DNA of 64,000 nt from Candidatus Aramenus sp. CH1. GTDB taxonomy: Archaea; Thermoproteota; Thermoprotei_A; Sulfolobales; Sulfolobaceae. This document shows positions 8,452 to 19,826 of the stretch, piece by piece. Positions within the stretch are counted from its first letter, which is position 1, and every line of letters starts with the position of its first letter. The stretch lies in the NCBI GenBank assembly GCA_022678445.1, contig JALBWU010000006.1, positions 1-64,000 on the forward strand, read 5' to 3'. A program made the position numbers and the translations under genes. The notes under the pieces are model-generated. The model searched no databases, was not told the DNA's origin, and worked only from the letters and a program-made list of their open reading frames with translations.

Positions 8452-8472
8452 CTCTTTAACGAATTGTCAGAC

Positions 8473-9888
8473 ATGCCTTCCAATGCAATAGAGGCACTGA
8501 ACTTTCTAAAGGAAAACCAGATCCAGTGGGTAGACCTGCAGTTTACTGACCTACCCGGGAGACTCCAGCATATCACCATACCTGCGGCTGACTTCACTGA
8601 AGAGAGCTTTAAGACCGGTTTCGGAAAGCTGGACGGTAGCAGTATAAAGGGCTTCACTACTATCTACGAGAGCGACATGGTCCTACAGCCGATACCGGAG
8701 ACCATGGCACTAGTACCGTGGAGTCAAGGAGTAGCGAGGGTTATAACTAGAGTATTCTGGGGAGGGGCGAGGGGCAGATTCGAAAGAGACCCCAGGTTCA
8801 TTGCCGAGGAGGCTGAGAGGTACCAGAGTGAACAAGGTTATCTCTCTTACTTCGGGCCAGAGCTCGAGTTCTTCGTCTTCGACAAGGTGGAGCTTGACGT
8901 AGCGTTGCCGCAGAGCGGGACTGGCTACAAGATCTACGCTAGGGAAGCCCCCTGGCAGACCAGCAACGGCCACTTAATAAGGTACAAGGAAGGCTACTAC
9001 CCCGCACCTCCAGTAGACCAACTATTTGACGTTAGACTTGAGGCGATCAACACGTTGACTAAGTACTTCGGGTTCGTGATAGAGGCTACCCACCACGAAG
9101 TGGCAACTGCGGGCCAAGGAGAAATAGACTTTAGGTTCTCCACGCTAGCTGACACTGCAGACAAGGTACAGACTCTCAAGTACGTCTTGAAGAACGTGGC
9201 TGCTAAGCACGGGATGATTGCCACTTTTATGCCCAAGCCCATGTTCGGCGATAACGGAACTGGGATGCACACACACTTCAGCTTGTGGACCAAGGACGGT
9301 AAGAAGAACCTCATGTACGATCCAAACGACGAGTACGCCGAGCTGAGCCAGTTCGGTAGGTACGTGGTTGGAGGTATATTAGCACACGCAAGGGCTTTGT
9401 CAGCAATAGTATCGCCTACTGTCAACAGCTACAGGAGGCTAGTACCAGGATTTGAAGCTCCTGTGTACGTGGCTTGGAGCAAGGGTAACAGGAGCGCCAT
9501 AATTAGGATACCCTCCTACTACAAGGGCATGGAGAAGGCAAAGAGACTAGAGTACAGGGCTCCTGACCCCTCGTGCAACCCATACCTAGCGTTCAGCGCC
9601 ATTCTGATGGCAGCAATGGATGGGGTAAACAAGAAGATAGACCCTGGAGACCCAGTAGACGAGAACATCTACCATCTGTCTCCAGAGAAGAAGAAAGCCC
9701 TAGGCATCAAGGACCTACCGAGGTCGTTGGACGAAGCACTAGACGAACTGGAGAGCGACAGCGAGTTCCTGAAGCCCGTCTTCAGCTCGTCAATACTGAG
9801 CACTTACATAGACTTAAAGAGAGAAGAGGCCAAGACCCTTCAGATGTACCCACACCCAATGGAGCTGTACTACTACTTAGACTCCTAA
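8473..9888 (+). CDS. glnA: Glutamine synthetase, type I
   Basis: This enzyme makes glutamine from glutamate, ammonia and ATP. At 471 residues it has normal GSI length, with the beta-grasp N-terminus ([13 protein letters not shown]), the metal-binding block [11 protein letters not shown], the ATP-loop region [12 protein letters not shown], and the conserved SYRRL and RIP segments of the active site. I place the start at the ATG at 8473, 25 bp after a TATA box; an in-frame TTG at 8464 is the alternative. Palindromes upstream suggest nitrogen-dependent control. Its end overlaps the convergent regulator gene by 4 bp. Confidence 0.95.
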   Translation: MPSNAIEALNFLKENQIQWVDLQFTDLPGRLQHITIPAADFTEESFKTGFGKLDGSSIKGFTTIYESDMVLQPIPETMALVPWSQGVARVITRVFWGGARGRFERDPRFIAEEAERYQSEQGYLSYFGPELEFFVFDKVELDVALPQSGTGYKIYAREAPWQTSNGHLIRYKEGYYPAPPVDQLFDVRLEAINTLTKYFGFVIEATHHEVATAGQGEIDFRFSTLADTADKVQTLKYVLKNVAAKHGMIATFMPKPMFGDNGTGMHTHFSLWTKDGKKNLMYDPNDEYAELSQFGRYVVGGILAHARALSAIVSPTVNSYRRLVPGFEAPVYVAWSKGNRSAIIRIPSYYKGMEKAKRLEYRAPDPSCNPYLAFSAILMAAMDGVNKKIDPGDPVDENIYHLSPEKKKALGIKDLPRSLDEALDELESDSEFLKPVFSSSILSTYIDLKREEAKTLQMYPHPMELYYYLDS

Positions 9889-10781
9889 GAAGGTATGTAA
9901 ATCCCGCTTTTTTTCAAGTTCCTCTCAACTTCTCTTAGATCTAGGTAGCTATCGAAAGTGTAGCTCTGTACTGCCCTAGTCATCACGTTGTAGTCCTCCC
10001 CTAGCAGATTAGCGTAGTCTGGAATCCACCTGTCCTTACTCTCCAGGAACCAAGTAAACGACTCCTCGTAAATCCTCTTTATCTTCTCGTCGTCTATCCT
10101 CTCCCTCACACCCATAGTACAGCAATGCATAGGTTCGAAAACGTGGGAGACCTTAAAGCCGTCAGCCCTAAGCGTAGAGAAGAATGGCTCCCAAATTGCT
10201 ATAGAGCCGACCTTCCCTTCCCTCAACGCCCTTATCATCTCCTCTGGCGAGTTGAAGGGTATTATCTGGGCGTTTTTTATCTCAGAGAGCGTCCACACTT
10301 CCATGCTCGAAAGGACAGTAGATCCCACCTTGCAACCCTCGCCCACCACTCCCGCTCCTCCCTTTGCCCCTCCAGCTACGATCTTTATAGGAAAGGCCTT
10401 AGAGAAGATCAGCTGGGTCACTACCGGCGAGAAGCCTATTTCTATCTTACCGAGGGCGAGGTCCTTTGTGAGCTCTACTCCGTTCTCGTAGACCACCACC
10501 TTTGGAATGAAGCCGTTTTCCTTCAGCTTCTTGTAGAAGGGAATAACAAATGGGTACTCCGCCGCCCTAATTATGCCTATCCTTATTGACCTCTTTAGCG
10601 ATATTTCCAAGTTCTTCCCTGCAAGCACCCTCTTGTCTATTAAGCCCTCCCTCTCTAGCTCTGAGAGGATTTCAGATACCCTGCTCTTGGAGAGGCCGGA
10701 GAGCCTTACGAGCTCCGACTGAGGAAGTGAACCGCGTTCTGCGAGTATCCTAAGTAGTAAGTCCTTCCCCTTTTCTTTCAT
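9885..10781 (-). CDS. HTH regulator fused to an SsuA/NMT1-like solute-binding domain
   Basis: The 298-residue protein starts with a winged helix-turn-helix of the MarR/IclR type (about residues 5-60: [20 protein letters not shown]). Residues 66-290 resemble the periplasmic binding fold of the SsuA/ThiY/NMT1 family (for example [20 protein letters not shown]). No signal peptide is present, so it should work in the cytoplasm as a one-component regulator that senses a small molecule through a recruited transport domain. It lies 22 bp downstream of folE on the same strand and converges on glnA. The ligand is unknown. Confidence 0.7.
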   Translation of the reverse strand: MKEKGKDLLLRILAERGSLPQSELVRLSGLSKSRVSEILSELEREGLIDKRVLAGKNLEISLKRSIRIGIIRAAEYPFVIPFYKKLKENGFIPKVVVYENGVELTKDLALGKIEIGFSPVVTQLIFSKAFPIKIVAGGAKGGAGVVGEGCKVGSTVLSSMEVWTLSEIKNAQIIPFNSPEEMIRALREGKVGSIAIWEPFFSTLRADGFKVSHVFEPMHCCTMGVRERIDDEKIKRIYEESFTWFLESKDRWIPDYANLLGEDYNVMTRAVQSYTFDSYLDLREVERNLKKSGIYIPS

Positions 10782-10802
10782 TAAGGTAATTTACGAAAAA
10801 CA

Positions 10803-11432
10803 TTATATTAAACTTGAACTTCTCTCCGAGGTCTCAAGAAGCCTTAAAACCCTGTTAGTCAAAGTCCTGTTCTTCTTGAACACTCCTCTAGTGGCAATGG
10901 AAAGCAACTTTGCCTCTTTGTCCTTTACTCCCCTTACGTATACGCACATATGGATAGCGTTACCTATCACGATAACCCCCTTTGGCTTTATCTCGCTGTT
11001 CATTATGGCGTCGGCAATCTGGTTTACAAGTCTCTCTTGGATCTGGGGCCTCGACGCGTAGTAGTTAACTATCCTTATCAGCTTACTGAACCCAGCTACC
11101 CTTGCCTCCTCTCCAACAACGTAGGCTATATGTATCTTACCTATGAAGGGTAAGAGGTGGTGCTCACATAGCGACGAGAACTGTATATCCTTCGCAAGTA
11201 TCAACTGCTCATCGTCGTAGTTCAGCCCTTCTTCATCCCTAAGCTTGAACACCTTTATTGATGGCTGAGGACTCCTAAGTCCGTACGTCATGTCCAGCAA
11301 TGCTTTGGCGACCCTTACTGGAGTCTCCCTTATTCCCTCCCTGTTCGGATCCTCTCCGAGAAGTTCTAAGATCTCCCTTATCCTCTTCGAGATCTCTTCA
11401 ACTAGCTTTTCTTCGTTTATTGATGTCTCCAT
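10803..11432 (-). CDS. folE: GTP cyclohydrolase I, type IA
   Basis: This 209-residue enzyme converts GTP to 7,8-dihydroneopterin triphosphate, the first step of pterin synthesis. The zinc site is visible: C89 and H92 in SLCEHHLLP, and C163 in HMCVYVRG. The active-site histidine partner H91 is present. Many archaea use a different enzyme (MptA) for this step, so a type IA protein is notable though known in Sulfolobales. It may feed the pterin used by the beta-RFAP synthase pathway or archaeosine synthesis. A TATA box lies upstream at 11456-11465. Confidence 0.92.
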   Translation of the reverse strand: METSINEEKLVEEISKRIREILELLGEDPNREGIRETPVRVAKALLDMTYGLRSPQPSIKVFKLRDEEGLNYDDEQLILAKDIQFSSLCEHHLLPFIGKIHIAYVVGEEARVAGFSKLIRIVNYYASRPQIQERLVNQIADAIMNSEIKPKGVIVIGNAIHMCVYVRGVKDKEAKLLSIATRGVFKKNRTLTNRVLRLLETSERSSSLI

Positions 11433-11455
11433 ACCCTAAACAATTAGGGACGTAT

Positions 11456-11465
11456 GGTATAAATA
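11456..11465 (-). promoter_or_regulatory. TATA box for folE
   Basis: On the minus strand the sequence reads TATTTATACC, centred about 28 bp before the folE ATG (11432). That spacing predicts a leaderless or nearly leaderless transcript, so folE has its own promoter and is not only read from the upstream peptidase gene. Confidence 0.55.
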
Positions 11466-11484
11466 CATTGATTTAAAAGAGGCT

Positions 11485-12534
11485 TCACAACAGTTTATAA
11501 GTGGTCTCCAGTACTACTGGCTTCCCCTTAGTGACTATCAAGGTGTCCTCAATTCTAACTCCAAACTTACCCTTGATGTAGATGCCGGGCTCCACAGTTA
11601 TCACCATATTCTCCTTTAGTACATCGTTTGAGTTAAAGGAAACATAAGGACTCTCGTGGACGTCTATCCCAACTCCGTGGCCAGTGGAGTGGATAAAGTA
11701 TTTTCCGAATCCGCTCCTCTCTATCACCTTCCTGGCTATCCTGTCAATCTCAGATGCCTTAATTCCTTCAGTTACAGAGTCTATTGCCTCTAACTGAGCT
11801 TCCAACACGACCTCGTATACCTTCCTGAGCTCCTCAGAATAGGACTTCACGAGGAGAGTCCTAGTACTGTCGAAGCAGTAGCCGTTGAACTTTGCCCCGA
11901 TGTCCACCACCACGCTGTCTCCCTCCCTTATCACCCTGTTAGTAGGAATGTGGTGGGGCTCTGCAGAGTTTTCGCCAGAAGCCACGATGGAAGGAAAGGC
12001 ATAGTCCTCAGCTCCTTCGTTTTTCATTGTGTAGTCTATCAACCCAGACAACTGCTTCTCGTTTACCTTCTCCGTAGCCCTTTCCATCGCTATCTTCATG
12101 GCAATAGATGTTATCTCTCCTGCTACCTTGATGTTCTCCAGCTCCTCTGGATCCTTAACAGCCCTTAGCGAGGAGACCTGCTGCGAGATGTCCCTTATCT
12201 GGAACTTGCTGGTCAGCTTCATGTAGGTATTGACGTCCATGTAGCTTACGTCTACCGAAAGTGGGTTATTGCCAGCTATCTTTTCGAGAGCCTCCATGGC
12301 CGAGGAGTACTGTATGTCCCCCCTTATCTTGGCAGGGTAGTACACCTTAACCACCACTCCCTTTGTGTCCAGCGCCCTATTTTCCTCCAAGGCTGGTACA
12401 AGTAGGGTGAAGACTCCGTCACAGTAAACGAGGGCACCTGCTCCACTGTACCCAGTGAAGTAGAAAACGTTAGAGTTGCCGAAAATCGCTCCGCAACCCT
12501 TATCTACTATCTTAGCGAGCTTGTCCAGTCTCAT
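11485..12534 (-). CDS. pepQ: Xaa-Pro dipeptidase (M24 family)
   Basis: This 349-residue metallopeptidase cleaves dipeptides with C-terminal proline. It has an N-terminal creatinase-like domain (to about 125) and the pita-bread catalytic domain. Metal ligands are recognisable: the two Asp of [17 protein letters not shown], the His of HSTGHGVG, and the Glu of TVEPGIY and VRIEDT. Its 5' end overlaps the moaA gene by 23 bp, so the two are transcribed together. Confidence 0.9.
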   Translation of the reverse strand: MRLDKLAKIVDKGCGAIFGNSNVFYFTGYSGAGALVYCDGVFTLLVPALEENRALDTKGVVVKVYYPAKIRGDIQYSSAMEALEKIAGNNPLSVDVSYMDVNTYMKLTSKFQIRDISQQVSSLRAVKDPEELENIKVAGEITSIAMKIAMERATEKVNEKQLSGLIDYTMKNEGAEDYAFPSIVASGENSAEPHHIPTNRVIREGDSVVVDIGAKFNGYCFDSTRTLLVKSYSEELRKVYEVVLEAQLEAIDSVTEGIKASEIDRIARKVIERSGFGKYFIHSTGHGVGIDVHESPYVSFNSNDVLKENMVITVEPGIYIKGKFGVRIEDTLIVTKGKPVVLETTYKLL

Positions 12535-13459
12535 ATATGTACTTGAAGTTTGGCTCCCTAATAGACATTGCTATCTGAAACGCGTGTCTGACCAACTCTT
12601 CCCTTTCCCTCTTGTCCACGCTAGGGTCGAAAGCGTGTCTTATGTCTATTACCTTATCGTCCCTGTACAGACACGTCTTCAGCTTACCGTCAGCGGTCAA
12701 CCTTATTCGGTTACACCCAGCACAGAAGACCGGGTTAGCGTAAGGCTTCACTACCTCCACGACAAGCCCGCCGTCCAAGTAGTACCTTGGCCTAAAGTGC
12801 TTGTTCCTCACCTCTACCCTACGCGAGTTACGCTTTAGGAACTCCTCTATTTTTCCCAATCCCTCGTGGTAGGAGAAGTACTCCTTTCCCAGCCCCACTG
12901 GGTGGAGCTCAATCAAGTGTACCTCGTCCACTCCAAGTCCTTGGGCCAGCTCTAGGAAGGAGAACACCTCGTCCTCGTTCTTCTTGTTGACAACGTAGTT
13001 CAGCTTAATCGGCCTCAAGCCCACTTCTACTGCCCTTTTTATTCCATATATCACCTTGTCGAAAGCATCTACCCCAGTTATTTTCCTGAACTTCTCCCTG
13101 CTAACGGCGTGCAGGCTTACGTTAACTCTGTCAAGGCCCGCTTCCTTTAACTTCTCTGCTAAACTGCCCAAGAGGACTCCGTTTGTGGTCATCGAGACGT
13201 CCCCAATACCTAGGCCCTTAATGCCCCCCACGACCTCAAGCAAATCCTTCCTAAGCGTTGGTTCCCCGCCGGTCAGCTTTACTGACCTCACTCCGAATTC
13301 CCTTGAGACCTTGGCCACTAGGAGTATGTCTTCCAGTCCAAGCCCTTGTAGCTTGTCCAGCCCCTCCCCCTCCATGTGACAGAAGAAGCACGAGAAGTTG
13401 CACACGTGGGTTAGGGTTATCCTCAAGTCCTCCAACGGCCTACCGTACCTGTCGATCAT
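12512..13459 (-). CDS. moaA: GTP 3',8-cyclase MoaA
   Basis: The first enzyme of molybdopterin synthesis; it is radical SAM and rearranges GTP to 3',8-cyclo-dihydro-GTP. The SAM cluster cysteines are C20, C24 and C27 (CNFSCFFC), GGEP is at 64-67, and the second cluster is bound by C246, C249 and C263 (CAGCNRIRL and KTC). The protein (315 residues) ends in TGQAR, without the Gly-Gly tail of bacterial MoaA. Molybdopterin or tungstopterin enzymes are therefore expected in this organism. It is divergent from a small zinc ribbon gene with TATA-like sequence between them. Confidence 0.93.
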   Translation of the reverse strand: MIDRYGRPLEDLRITLTHVCNFSCFFCHMEGEGLDKLQGLGLEDILLVAKVSREFGVRSVKLTGGEPTLRKDLLEVVGGIKGLGIGDVSMTTNGVLLGSLAEKLKEAGLDRVNVSLHAVSREKFRKITGVDAFDKVIYGIKRAVEVGLRPIKLNYVVNKKNEDEVFSFLELAQGLGVDEVHLIELHPVGLGKEYFSYHEGLGKIEEFLKRNSRRVEVRNKHFRPRYYLDGGLVVEVVKPYANPVFCAGCNRIRLTADGKLKTCLYRDDKVIDIRHAFDPSVDKREREELVRHAFQIAMSIREPNFKYIYETGQAR

Positions 13460-13504
13460 CGCAATTCATTACTTTTATAATTGTTTTTACGATAAAAAAG
13501 TTGT

Positions 13505-13690
13505 ATGAAAAACGTCCTTTGCCCCAAGTGCGGAATAAGGATGGACTTCATGGCAGAGGCTGAAGTCAGCGGGAACAGCAAGAAGATAAAGTACTTCTAT
13601 CGGTGTCCAGCGTGCGGTACTAAAATAAGCGAGTCCGAAATAGCGATAGAGAGGAAGGACGGTTCGTTGACTATAAAAGTTCTCCAATAG
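13505..13690 (+). CDS. Small zinc-ribbon protein
   Basis: This 61-residue protein has two CxxC knuckles, CPKCG (residues 6-10) and CPACG (34-38), which would bind one zinc. The rest is charged and beta-rich. Small zinc ribbons like this are common in Sulfolobales and mostly uncharacterised; some bind nucleic acid. The start is supported by a TATA-like stretch shared with the divergent moaA promoter. It overlaps the convergent kinase gene by 20 bp. No specific function can be assigned. Confidence 0.7.
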   Translation: MKNVLCPKCGIRMDFMAEAEVSGNSKKIKYFYRCPACGTKISESEIAIERKDGSLTIKVLQ

Positions 13691-14336
13691 TTTTCCTAAC
13701 GGTAGCTAGGTGCATCGGGGGGAAGAGGCTAAGTAAGGTCACGTTTTTTAAGCTGTTTATGCTTAAGAGCTCGCTTTTATCTGGAGAGTACGCTAGTAAG
13801 AAGGACTTAGTTAACCTCTCAAAGTCCTTCAAGTCGTACAAGTACTTATAGCTTAAGAAGAGGAGAAAGACCGCCAGATCCCACCCCCTGTATTCCTTTG
13901 AGTCAGTCCTAATGGACTGCTCTGCGTCAATTACGTAGACGTGGTCGTTTATGAGGAAGTTTTCCGCTTTTGTGTCCCCCATTACGAAGCCTGAGTCGTG
14001 GATGTGCCTTAGCGCTTTCCCCACCTTACTTACGTCATCAAGGGAAGTGGGGACCCTACCGTCAACAAACTCCCTCAGTAGGCACACCTCGTCGTAATCG
14101 AAGTCTACGATCCTTGGAACCTTAACTCCGTTCCAGTTGTGAGTAAAGAACTCTATTTCCCTCCCCATCCTCTCCCTTGGGTCTCCAACAAAGGGGTAGG
14201 ACTTAAAAATGGAGAGGATAAAGTACCACTTTAGAGAGACGCCGGAGCCATAGCACTTCTTGACGTACTTGCCTTCCTCTAACCTGACAACCTTAGACTG
14301 GGCTGATACCTCCCTGAAAAACTCTTCCAATTTCAT
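13671..14336 (-). CDS. Bud32/RIO-like atypical protein kinase
   Basis: The protein (221 residues) is a minimal kinase fold. With the ATG at 14336 as start, I see a candidate alpha-C glutamate E60, the catalytic loop MGDTKAENF (D121, N126) and the metal-binding aspartate of VIDAEQS (D137), which takes the place of DFG. The layout resembles Bud32, RIO and lipopolysaccharide-kinase-like families, but it is not the Kae1-linked Bud32 itself. The substrate could be a protein or a small molecule. An in-frame start at 14360 is possible. It lies just downstream of cysteine synthase on the same strand. Confidence 0.65.
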   Translation of the reverse strand: MKLEEFFREVSAQSKVVRLEEGKYVKKCYGSGVSLKWYFILSIFKSYPFVGDPRERMGREIEFFTHNWNGVKVPRIVDFDYDEVCLLREFVDGRVPTSLDDVSKVGKALRHIHDSGFVMGDTKAENFLINDHVYVIDAEQSIRTDSKEYRGWDLAVFLLFLSYKYLYDLKDFERLTKSFLLAYSPDKSELLSINSLKNVTLLSLFPPMHLATVRKTIGELL

Positions 14337-14364
14337 ATAACTCCAAGTTGGGCTGACCACGTAT

Positions 14365-15258
14365 TTATTTTATGTCCAGCATTTCCGCTATCTCGTCAAT
14401 GTACTTGAACATGTCATCTGGGAATACTAGCACCGTGACCCTTTCGTCAGCTATTTTCTCGTAAGCGGCTACAGTAGCGCCTGCACTAAGCCCTATCAGT
14501 ATCCCGGAACTCTTGGCCACTTTCTTTACCCCCTCAAACGCCTCCTCCAACGTGATGTCCATAATTCTGTCTACAGAGGCTTGAGAGACAAATCCATCCC
14601 CTTCCTGCCTCTTTATCCCCGGTATCCTGCTCCCCTTGGCAGGTTGAACGCCTATTACCTCCACGTCTGGGTAACGCTCCTTAAAGTACTTGGATAGCCC
14701 GGTTAAGTGACCGCCAGTTCCCGCAGTGGCAATGATCCTCTCCACCCTCCTTCCAACTGACTTCAGCTGTTCGTCTATCTCCCTTGCTGTAGTCTCGTAG
14801 TGGGCCTTAACGTTTAACGGATTGGAGAACTGGTCTAGGTGGAGAGCTGAGGTCATGGAGGAGTACTTCTTCACCAAGGGCAACAGCTCGTTTGTGCTAC
14901 TACCTGCCTGGATTACGTTGGCGCCCAAGACCTTCATAGCGACCTTAAAGGTCTTCGGGGCAAGCGATGGAATAAAAGCTGTAAACTTCCTGCTGAATAT
15001 TGCAGAAAAAGCCGACAGGGAGACGCCAACGTTTCCAGAAGTTGCCTCGGTTACTTCTTCCTTCCCGCTCTCCAACGCTTGCTTAAATAGGTACCACGCT
15101 GTCCTGTCCTTGATGCTCTTGCTAAAAGGGTTATAGAACTCCAGTTTCGCCCACAACTCCTTTCCTAGGCTTAACTTTAGGAGAGGGGTTGGCCACATCC
15201 CCTCTAGTAGCTCTATGGGGTTCTCGAATACGTGGTACTCCCTTGACACAATACGCAT
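14365..15258 (-). CDS. Cysteine synthase family PLP enzyme
   Basis: The 297-residue protein is of the O-acetylserine/O-phosphoserine sulfhydrylase family. The PLP lysine is K50 (SKSIKDRTA), the substrate loop is TSGNVGVS and the phosphate-binding loop is GTGGHLTG. Neighbouring TusA-like and DsrE-like genes on the same strand suggest the sulfur may arrive as protein-bound persulfide instead of free sulfide. O-phosphoserine is a common acceptor in Crenarchaeota, but the acceptor cannot be read here. It is preceded by a short AT-rich spacer. Confidence 0.85.
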   Translation of the reverse strand: MRIVSREYHVFENPIELLEGMWPTPLLKLSLGKELWAKLEFYNPFSKSIKDRTAWYLFKQALESGKEEVTEATSGNVGVSLSAFSAIFSRKFTAFIPSLAPKTFKVAMKVLGANVIQAGSSTNELLPLVKKYSSMTSALHLDQFSNPLNVKAHYETTAREIDEQLKSVGRRVERIIATAGTGGHLTGLSKYFKERYPDVEVIGVQPAKGSRIPGIKRQEGDGFVSQASVDRIMDITLEEAFEGVKKVAKSSGILIGLSAGATVAAYEKIADERVTVLVFPDDMFKYIDEIAEMLDIK

Positions 15259-15295
15259 CTACCCACGATATCATGGGACAATGTTATATTTATCG

Positions 15296-15517
15296 CTATC
15301 TTCTTATTAGTTTTAGTCTTATGATTACTTCGTTATCTTTCTTTTCGTAACCCAAAAACACGTTTCCCGTCTCCTTGCACCAATTTTGGAGATCCTCCAC
15401 CATCCCTCCCCACGGCGTCCTAACTATTATTTCCTCTTCCCCCTTCACCTTTTTCCACTCGTCCATTATCTTTATAAAGCCGGACGGACAAGCCTCGGTT
15501 ACCACTATCTCCTTCAT
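15296..15517 (-). CDS. TusA-like sulfur carrier
   Basis: The protein (73 residues) matches the TusA/SirA fold. The sulfur-carrying cysteine is C9 in ACPSGF, where canonical TusA has CPxP, and the family block is DLQNWCKETGN near residues 43-53. Such proteins shuttle persulfide sulfur between enzymes. It lies between the DsrE-like gene and cysteine synthase, all on the minus strand, forming a small sulfur-handling cluster. The Pro-to-Gly change in the motif is unusual. Confidence 0.75.
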   Translation of the reverse strand: MKEIVVTEACPSGFIKIMDEWKKVKGEEEIIVRTPWGGMVEDLQNWCKETGNVFLGYEKKDNEVIIRLKLIRR

Positions 15518-15550
15518 AGCTACAAATTACAGAGAGGCGGTTAAAACGTT

Positions 15551-15952
15551 TCATAAAGTTACAACTAAATCCGAGTCCTTTGCCTCCAAAAGGAACGTAA
15601 CGGCTCCCGAGAGCTTGACTCCGTCTAACAGGTCGTCCTTGCTAAAACCGGCTAGCTTAATCCCGGCCTCGTCGACGTAAAACTCCACTCCCTCCCTTAT
15701 AGCGTCCATAAGCAACTTCTCAGTCTCCTGAACCCCTACGTCTTTCATCTTCCTCCTTACGTATAGGTTTGCTAGAAAACCTAGCTTGAGCTTCGCTCTA
15801 CCCCTCACCTTCTTCGTGAACAAGATAACAGCTTGGGACGTCACGAAGCACTTCACAGTCCAATTGAGTGCCCTGCCGTCTATGGCTAAAACTAGTGCGT
15901 GGTAGAACTTCTGGAAGCTGTCGTCCGCTATTAGGATTGTGAGTTTCGTCAT
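15551..15952 (-). CDS. DsrE-family protein without the usual active cysteine
   Basis: The 133-residue protein resembles DsrE2/DsrE-like sulfur-relay proteins, with an N-terminal Rossmann-like strand ([19 protein letters not shown]) and the C-terminal DxxLxGVKLSG block. The position that carries a cysteine in catalytic members (EFYxC) appears to be aspartate (EFYVDEAG). The only cysteine is C35. It may have a structural or scaffold role in the cluster with the TusA-like protein. Confidence 0.6.
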   Translation of the reverse strand: MTKLTILIADDSFQKFYHALVLAIDGRALNWTVKCFVTSQAVILFTKKVRGRAKLKLGFLANLYVRRKMKDVGVQETEKLLMDAIREGVEFYVDEAGIKLAGFSKDDLLDGVKLSGAVTFLLEAKDSDLVVTL

Positions 15953-16055
15953 GTTGAAAGTTCTTTAGATCCTAGCCTTTAAAACTTTATACATAAAAAC
16001 AGTTAAAATATTAGGCGATACTCCTGACTTTAGAGCGACAAAGGGGTAACGCGAG

Positions 16056-17045
16056 GTGCAGATAAGGGCAATCACGCTGATGCTTTCGTCCTTGAGCAAG
16101 GAAAAGGTGGAACACTACGAAAAGAAGCTTAAGGAAGTTAAGAACGCGTGGACTAAGAGGATCTCGTTCCCCGAGAGCGACCTTAGCGTCTCCAGACTAA
16201 TTGAGATGCTCCCACAAGACAGAGAAATACTTGTTAGCTTGTGCGGTCTCAGGGAGAAAGACAGCAGATTAAACGATGTAGTGGACGCATTGAGGTCAGA
16301 CGACAACGTCTTCTGCAATGTGCTAGTTAGGACTATTGAGGGGGCTAAGGAAGTGGCCAAGCTGCTTACCAAGCTGGAGCCAGAAGAGGCTACTAGGTTC
16401 GCAGTCCTCATCAACGACGACTTCTTGAACACACCTTATTTCCCTGCCTCCACCTCAAACGTGGTGGTAGACTCGTTTGCCTTAGCCCTGCTTTACGTCA
16501 AGGACTACTCTAAGGGAGAGACCTCTAAGGCCTTTCAGACGGCAAACCAGTACGGCTACGAAGTCTCAAAGATCTTGAAGGCCAGATTCCTTGGGATAGA
16601 CATCTCCTTGTCCCCTTGGATGGAGGAGAGCGTGGGAGAAATAATAGAGATGAGGAGCGGAAAAATATTTTCCCTTGGCAACACGTGGGCGGTTGGAGAG
16701 GTAAATAGGGAGATCTTTGCTGAGGCGTGGAAGTCAAGGATAACGCCCATAGGCTTCTCCGAGACAATGTTGCCCGTAGCCGAGGACAACGTGTTAAGGG
16801 AAAGGGTACTGGAGGGCTCCCTTACACTTTCGAACCTCTTCCAGCTGACCTTCTCTTGTGCCTCTGGGATAGACATGGTGGGAGTAAGAGAGGACAGGGA
16901 GCTCTTTGAAAACCTAATAAAAGATTCAATAGCTATTCAATTCGTAAAAAGAAGACCTTATGCTATCAGAATAATACCCGTTAGAGGTGAGGAAAGTATA
17001 AAAACGGAAATGTTTGGGATAATACCAAGCATTAAAGTAGTATAG
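16056..17045 (+). CDS. DUF711 family protein
   Basis: This 329-residue protein belongs to DUF711 (UPF0210-related), a family with a pyruvate-formate-lyase-like barrel whose function is unknown. Family blocks visible are TPYFPASTSN, FLGIDISLSPWMEESVGEIIE near residue 180-200, and CASGIDMVG. No glycyl-radical motif is seen. The start is a GTG with no close Shine-Dalgarno. It is followed, after a 50-bp gap with its own TATA box, by the PhoU-type regulator, so the two are probably separate units. Confidence 0.7.
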   Translation: MQIRAITLMLSSLSKEKVEHYEKKLKEVKNAWTKRISFPESDLSVSRLIEMLPQDREILVSLCGLREKDSRLNDVVDALRSDDNVFCNVLVRTIEGAKEVAKLLTKLEPEEATRFAVLINDDFLNTPYFPASTSNVVVDSFALALLYVKDYSKGETSKAFQTANQYGYEVSKILKARFLGIDISLSPWMEESVGEIIEMRSGKIFSLGNTWAVGEVNREIFAEAWKSRITPIGFSETMLPVAEDNVLRERVLEGSLTLSNLFQLTFSCASGIDMVGVREDRELFENLIKDSIAIQFVKRRPYAIRIIPVRGEESIKTEMFGIIPSIKVV

Positions 17046-17060
17046 ATTAAGTTTAAATTA

Positions 17061-17070
17061 CTTTTATATA
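17061..17070 (+). promoter_or_regulatory. TATA box for the PhoU-type gene
   Basis: CTTTTATATA sits with its centre 30 bp before the ATG at 17096. This spacing predicts a transcript with at most a few leader bases, typical of first genes in Sulfolobales. Confidence 0.55.
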
Positions 17071-17095
17071 CTTCCTAATTATATAGAGATTCATC

Positions 17096-18134
<1,039 letters not shown>

Positions 18135-18145
<11 letters not shown>

Positions 18146-19304
18146 CTTCCGAGATCTCCTTGAGCTGATCTAGGACGTATTTTCTGATCTCGTGAATAGA
18201 TGGCAGTCTCTCTATTATTTTCCCGTTTTCCATGTACTTCTTGAGTAAAGGCCTGCAGCCCTCTACCTTCTCCTCGAGCAGGGTTATCCTGTCGTTTAGT
18301 CCTCCGCACCTCCATACCTGCTTGGCTCCAGGCCACTTTCCTCTCTTGGTGAATGGGATCCACCTGCCGTCAACAAACTTCTCCACAATGTCCGCGCTGA
18401 AGTCCACGCTTGGAGGGAACGCTATGCTAGTTCCTATTCCGAACCCGTCAACGTAGTCCTTAAGGGCTATGACGTCTTCTTCGTCTATTCCACCACTCAC
18501 TATTATCTTCGCGTTCCTATACCCGTTTATGTCCAAAGTCCACCTTACTTCCTGGACTATCTTCTTGAAGTTACCCCTCCTGCTGGAAGGAGTGTCAAGC
18601 CTAACTCCGTATAGCCTATCGCCCAAAAGCTTCGCCGCCTTAAGGGAGGCGAACCTCTCGTCCTCGAAGGTGTCAACTAGGGCTATCCTTGGAACAAAGG
18701 GGGGCATTGCCTCGTCAAAGGCCTTCCACGCCTTCTCGTCCTCGCCAACTATGAGCATAAGCGCGTGAGGCATGGTACCTGAGGGTTCTAGTCCCAAGTA
18801 ATCCTTACTCATCAATCCCGATACAGCGTCCATGCCCCCTATGTAGGCAGACCTATCCGCCACTACGGAGACTGCAGGGTGAAGTGCCCTCAAGCCAAAG
18901 AATATCATAAGTTTATCTAAAGCCAACGATTTTAGCCTAGCTGCCTTGGTCGCTATACTGCTCTCATGCCTCAATATCCCCAAGAACGCTGTCTCGTAAA
19001 TGCCGAAGTCCAAGTAGTTCCCCTCGATTATCATGACGGGCTCAATTTCCTTAAACAAGGTACCCTCTGGCATTGCGTAGACGTCAACTGGCTTACCCTC
19101 GAACATCTTGAGGACTTCCTCTAGCCCCGCAAAAACGGCCCACGAGTAGCCCGTGGGAAGTCCGTATGAGTGAACCTCCATCCTTACCCTAGCGTCCTTT
19201 ATTCCGAGGTGAGTTAAGGTCTTTAAAGTCCTGTCAAAGTAAACGTCAGTTATCTTCCCGTTCAAAACCTCCTCTTCAGAAGGTATGTAGATCCTCATCA
19301 TCAA
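18135..19304 (-). CDS. Nicotinate phosphoribosyltransferase
   Basis: This 389-residue enzyme joins nicotinate and PRPP to nicotinate mononucleotide in NAD salvage. It matches the archaeal type: [22 protein letters not shown], the GTMPHAL block and [11 protein letters not shown], with a C-terminal CGG plus Cys segment that may bind metal. Length is in the normal range. Three successive ATG codons at the 5' end (19296-19304) leave the start uncertain by one or two residues. It is divergent from the S19e operon. Confidence 0.88.
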
Positions 19305-19358
19305 GTATTGTATGAGATTAACTTTTAAACCTTAGAGATGAGCTAGATATGAAACAAA

Positions 19359-19820
19359 ATGATCACGGTTAACATGGTTCCAGCAGACGTTCTGATTAAC
19401 AAGGTCGCTGATTACATAAAGAACAACGTAAGGGAAGTTAAGCCTCCTGAATGGAGTTACTTTGCCAAGACGGCAAGCTTCAAGGAAAGACTGCCAGATG
19501 ACGTCGACAACTGGTGGTACATAAGGACTGCTTCTTTAATGAGAAAACTGTACTTAAACGGTCCATTTGGCCTTAGTAAAGCTCAAGTAATCTACGGAGG
19601 TTTAAAGAGGAGGGGAACTCGTCCTCCTAGGACAGCTAGAGCTCCCACGCATTCGGCAAGACTGATACTACAGCAACTGGAGAAGGCTGGGTTAGTCGTG
19701 AAGACCAAGGAGGGAAGAACGCTCTCGCCTAGAGGAAGGTCGCTTTTAGACAAGTTAGCATACGAAATATTTATAGACTTGGCGGATAAGAATCCTTCTT
19801 TGAAGAAATACCTAGAGTGA
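19359..19820 (+). CDS. rps19e: 30S ribosomal protein S19e
   Basis: The protein (153 residues) matches archaeal S19e, with [32 protein letters not shown] and the [12 protein letters not shown] block. It opens the long plus-strand operon that runs to the alanyl-tRNA synthetase. An internal ATG at 19374 is an alternative start. The next gene, a PDCD5-family protein, starts 6 bp downstream, the usual archaeal pairing. Confidence 0.95.
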   Translation: MITVNMVPADVLINKVADYIKNNVREVKPPEWSYFAKTASFKERLPDDVDNWWYIRTASLMRKLYLNGPFGLSKAQVIYGGLKRRGTRPPRTARAPTHSARLILQQLEKAGLVVKTKEGRTLSPRGRSLLDKLAYEIFIDLADKNPSLKKYLE

Positions 19821-19826
19821 TAGGCT

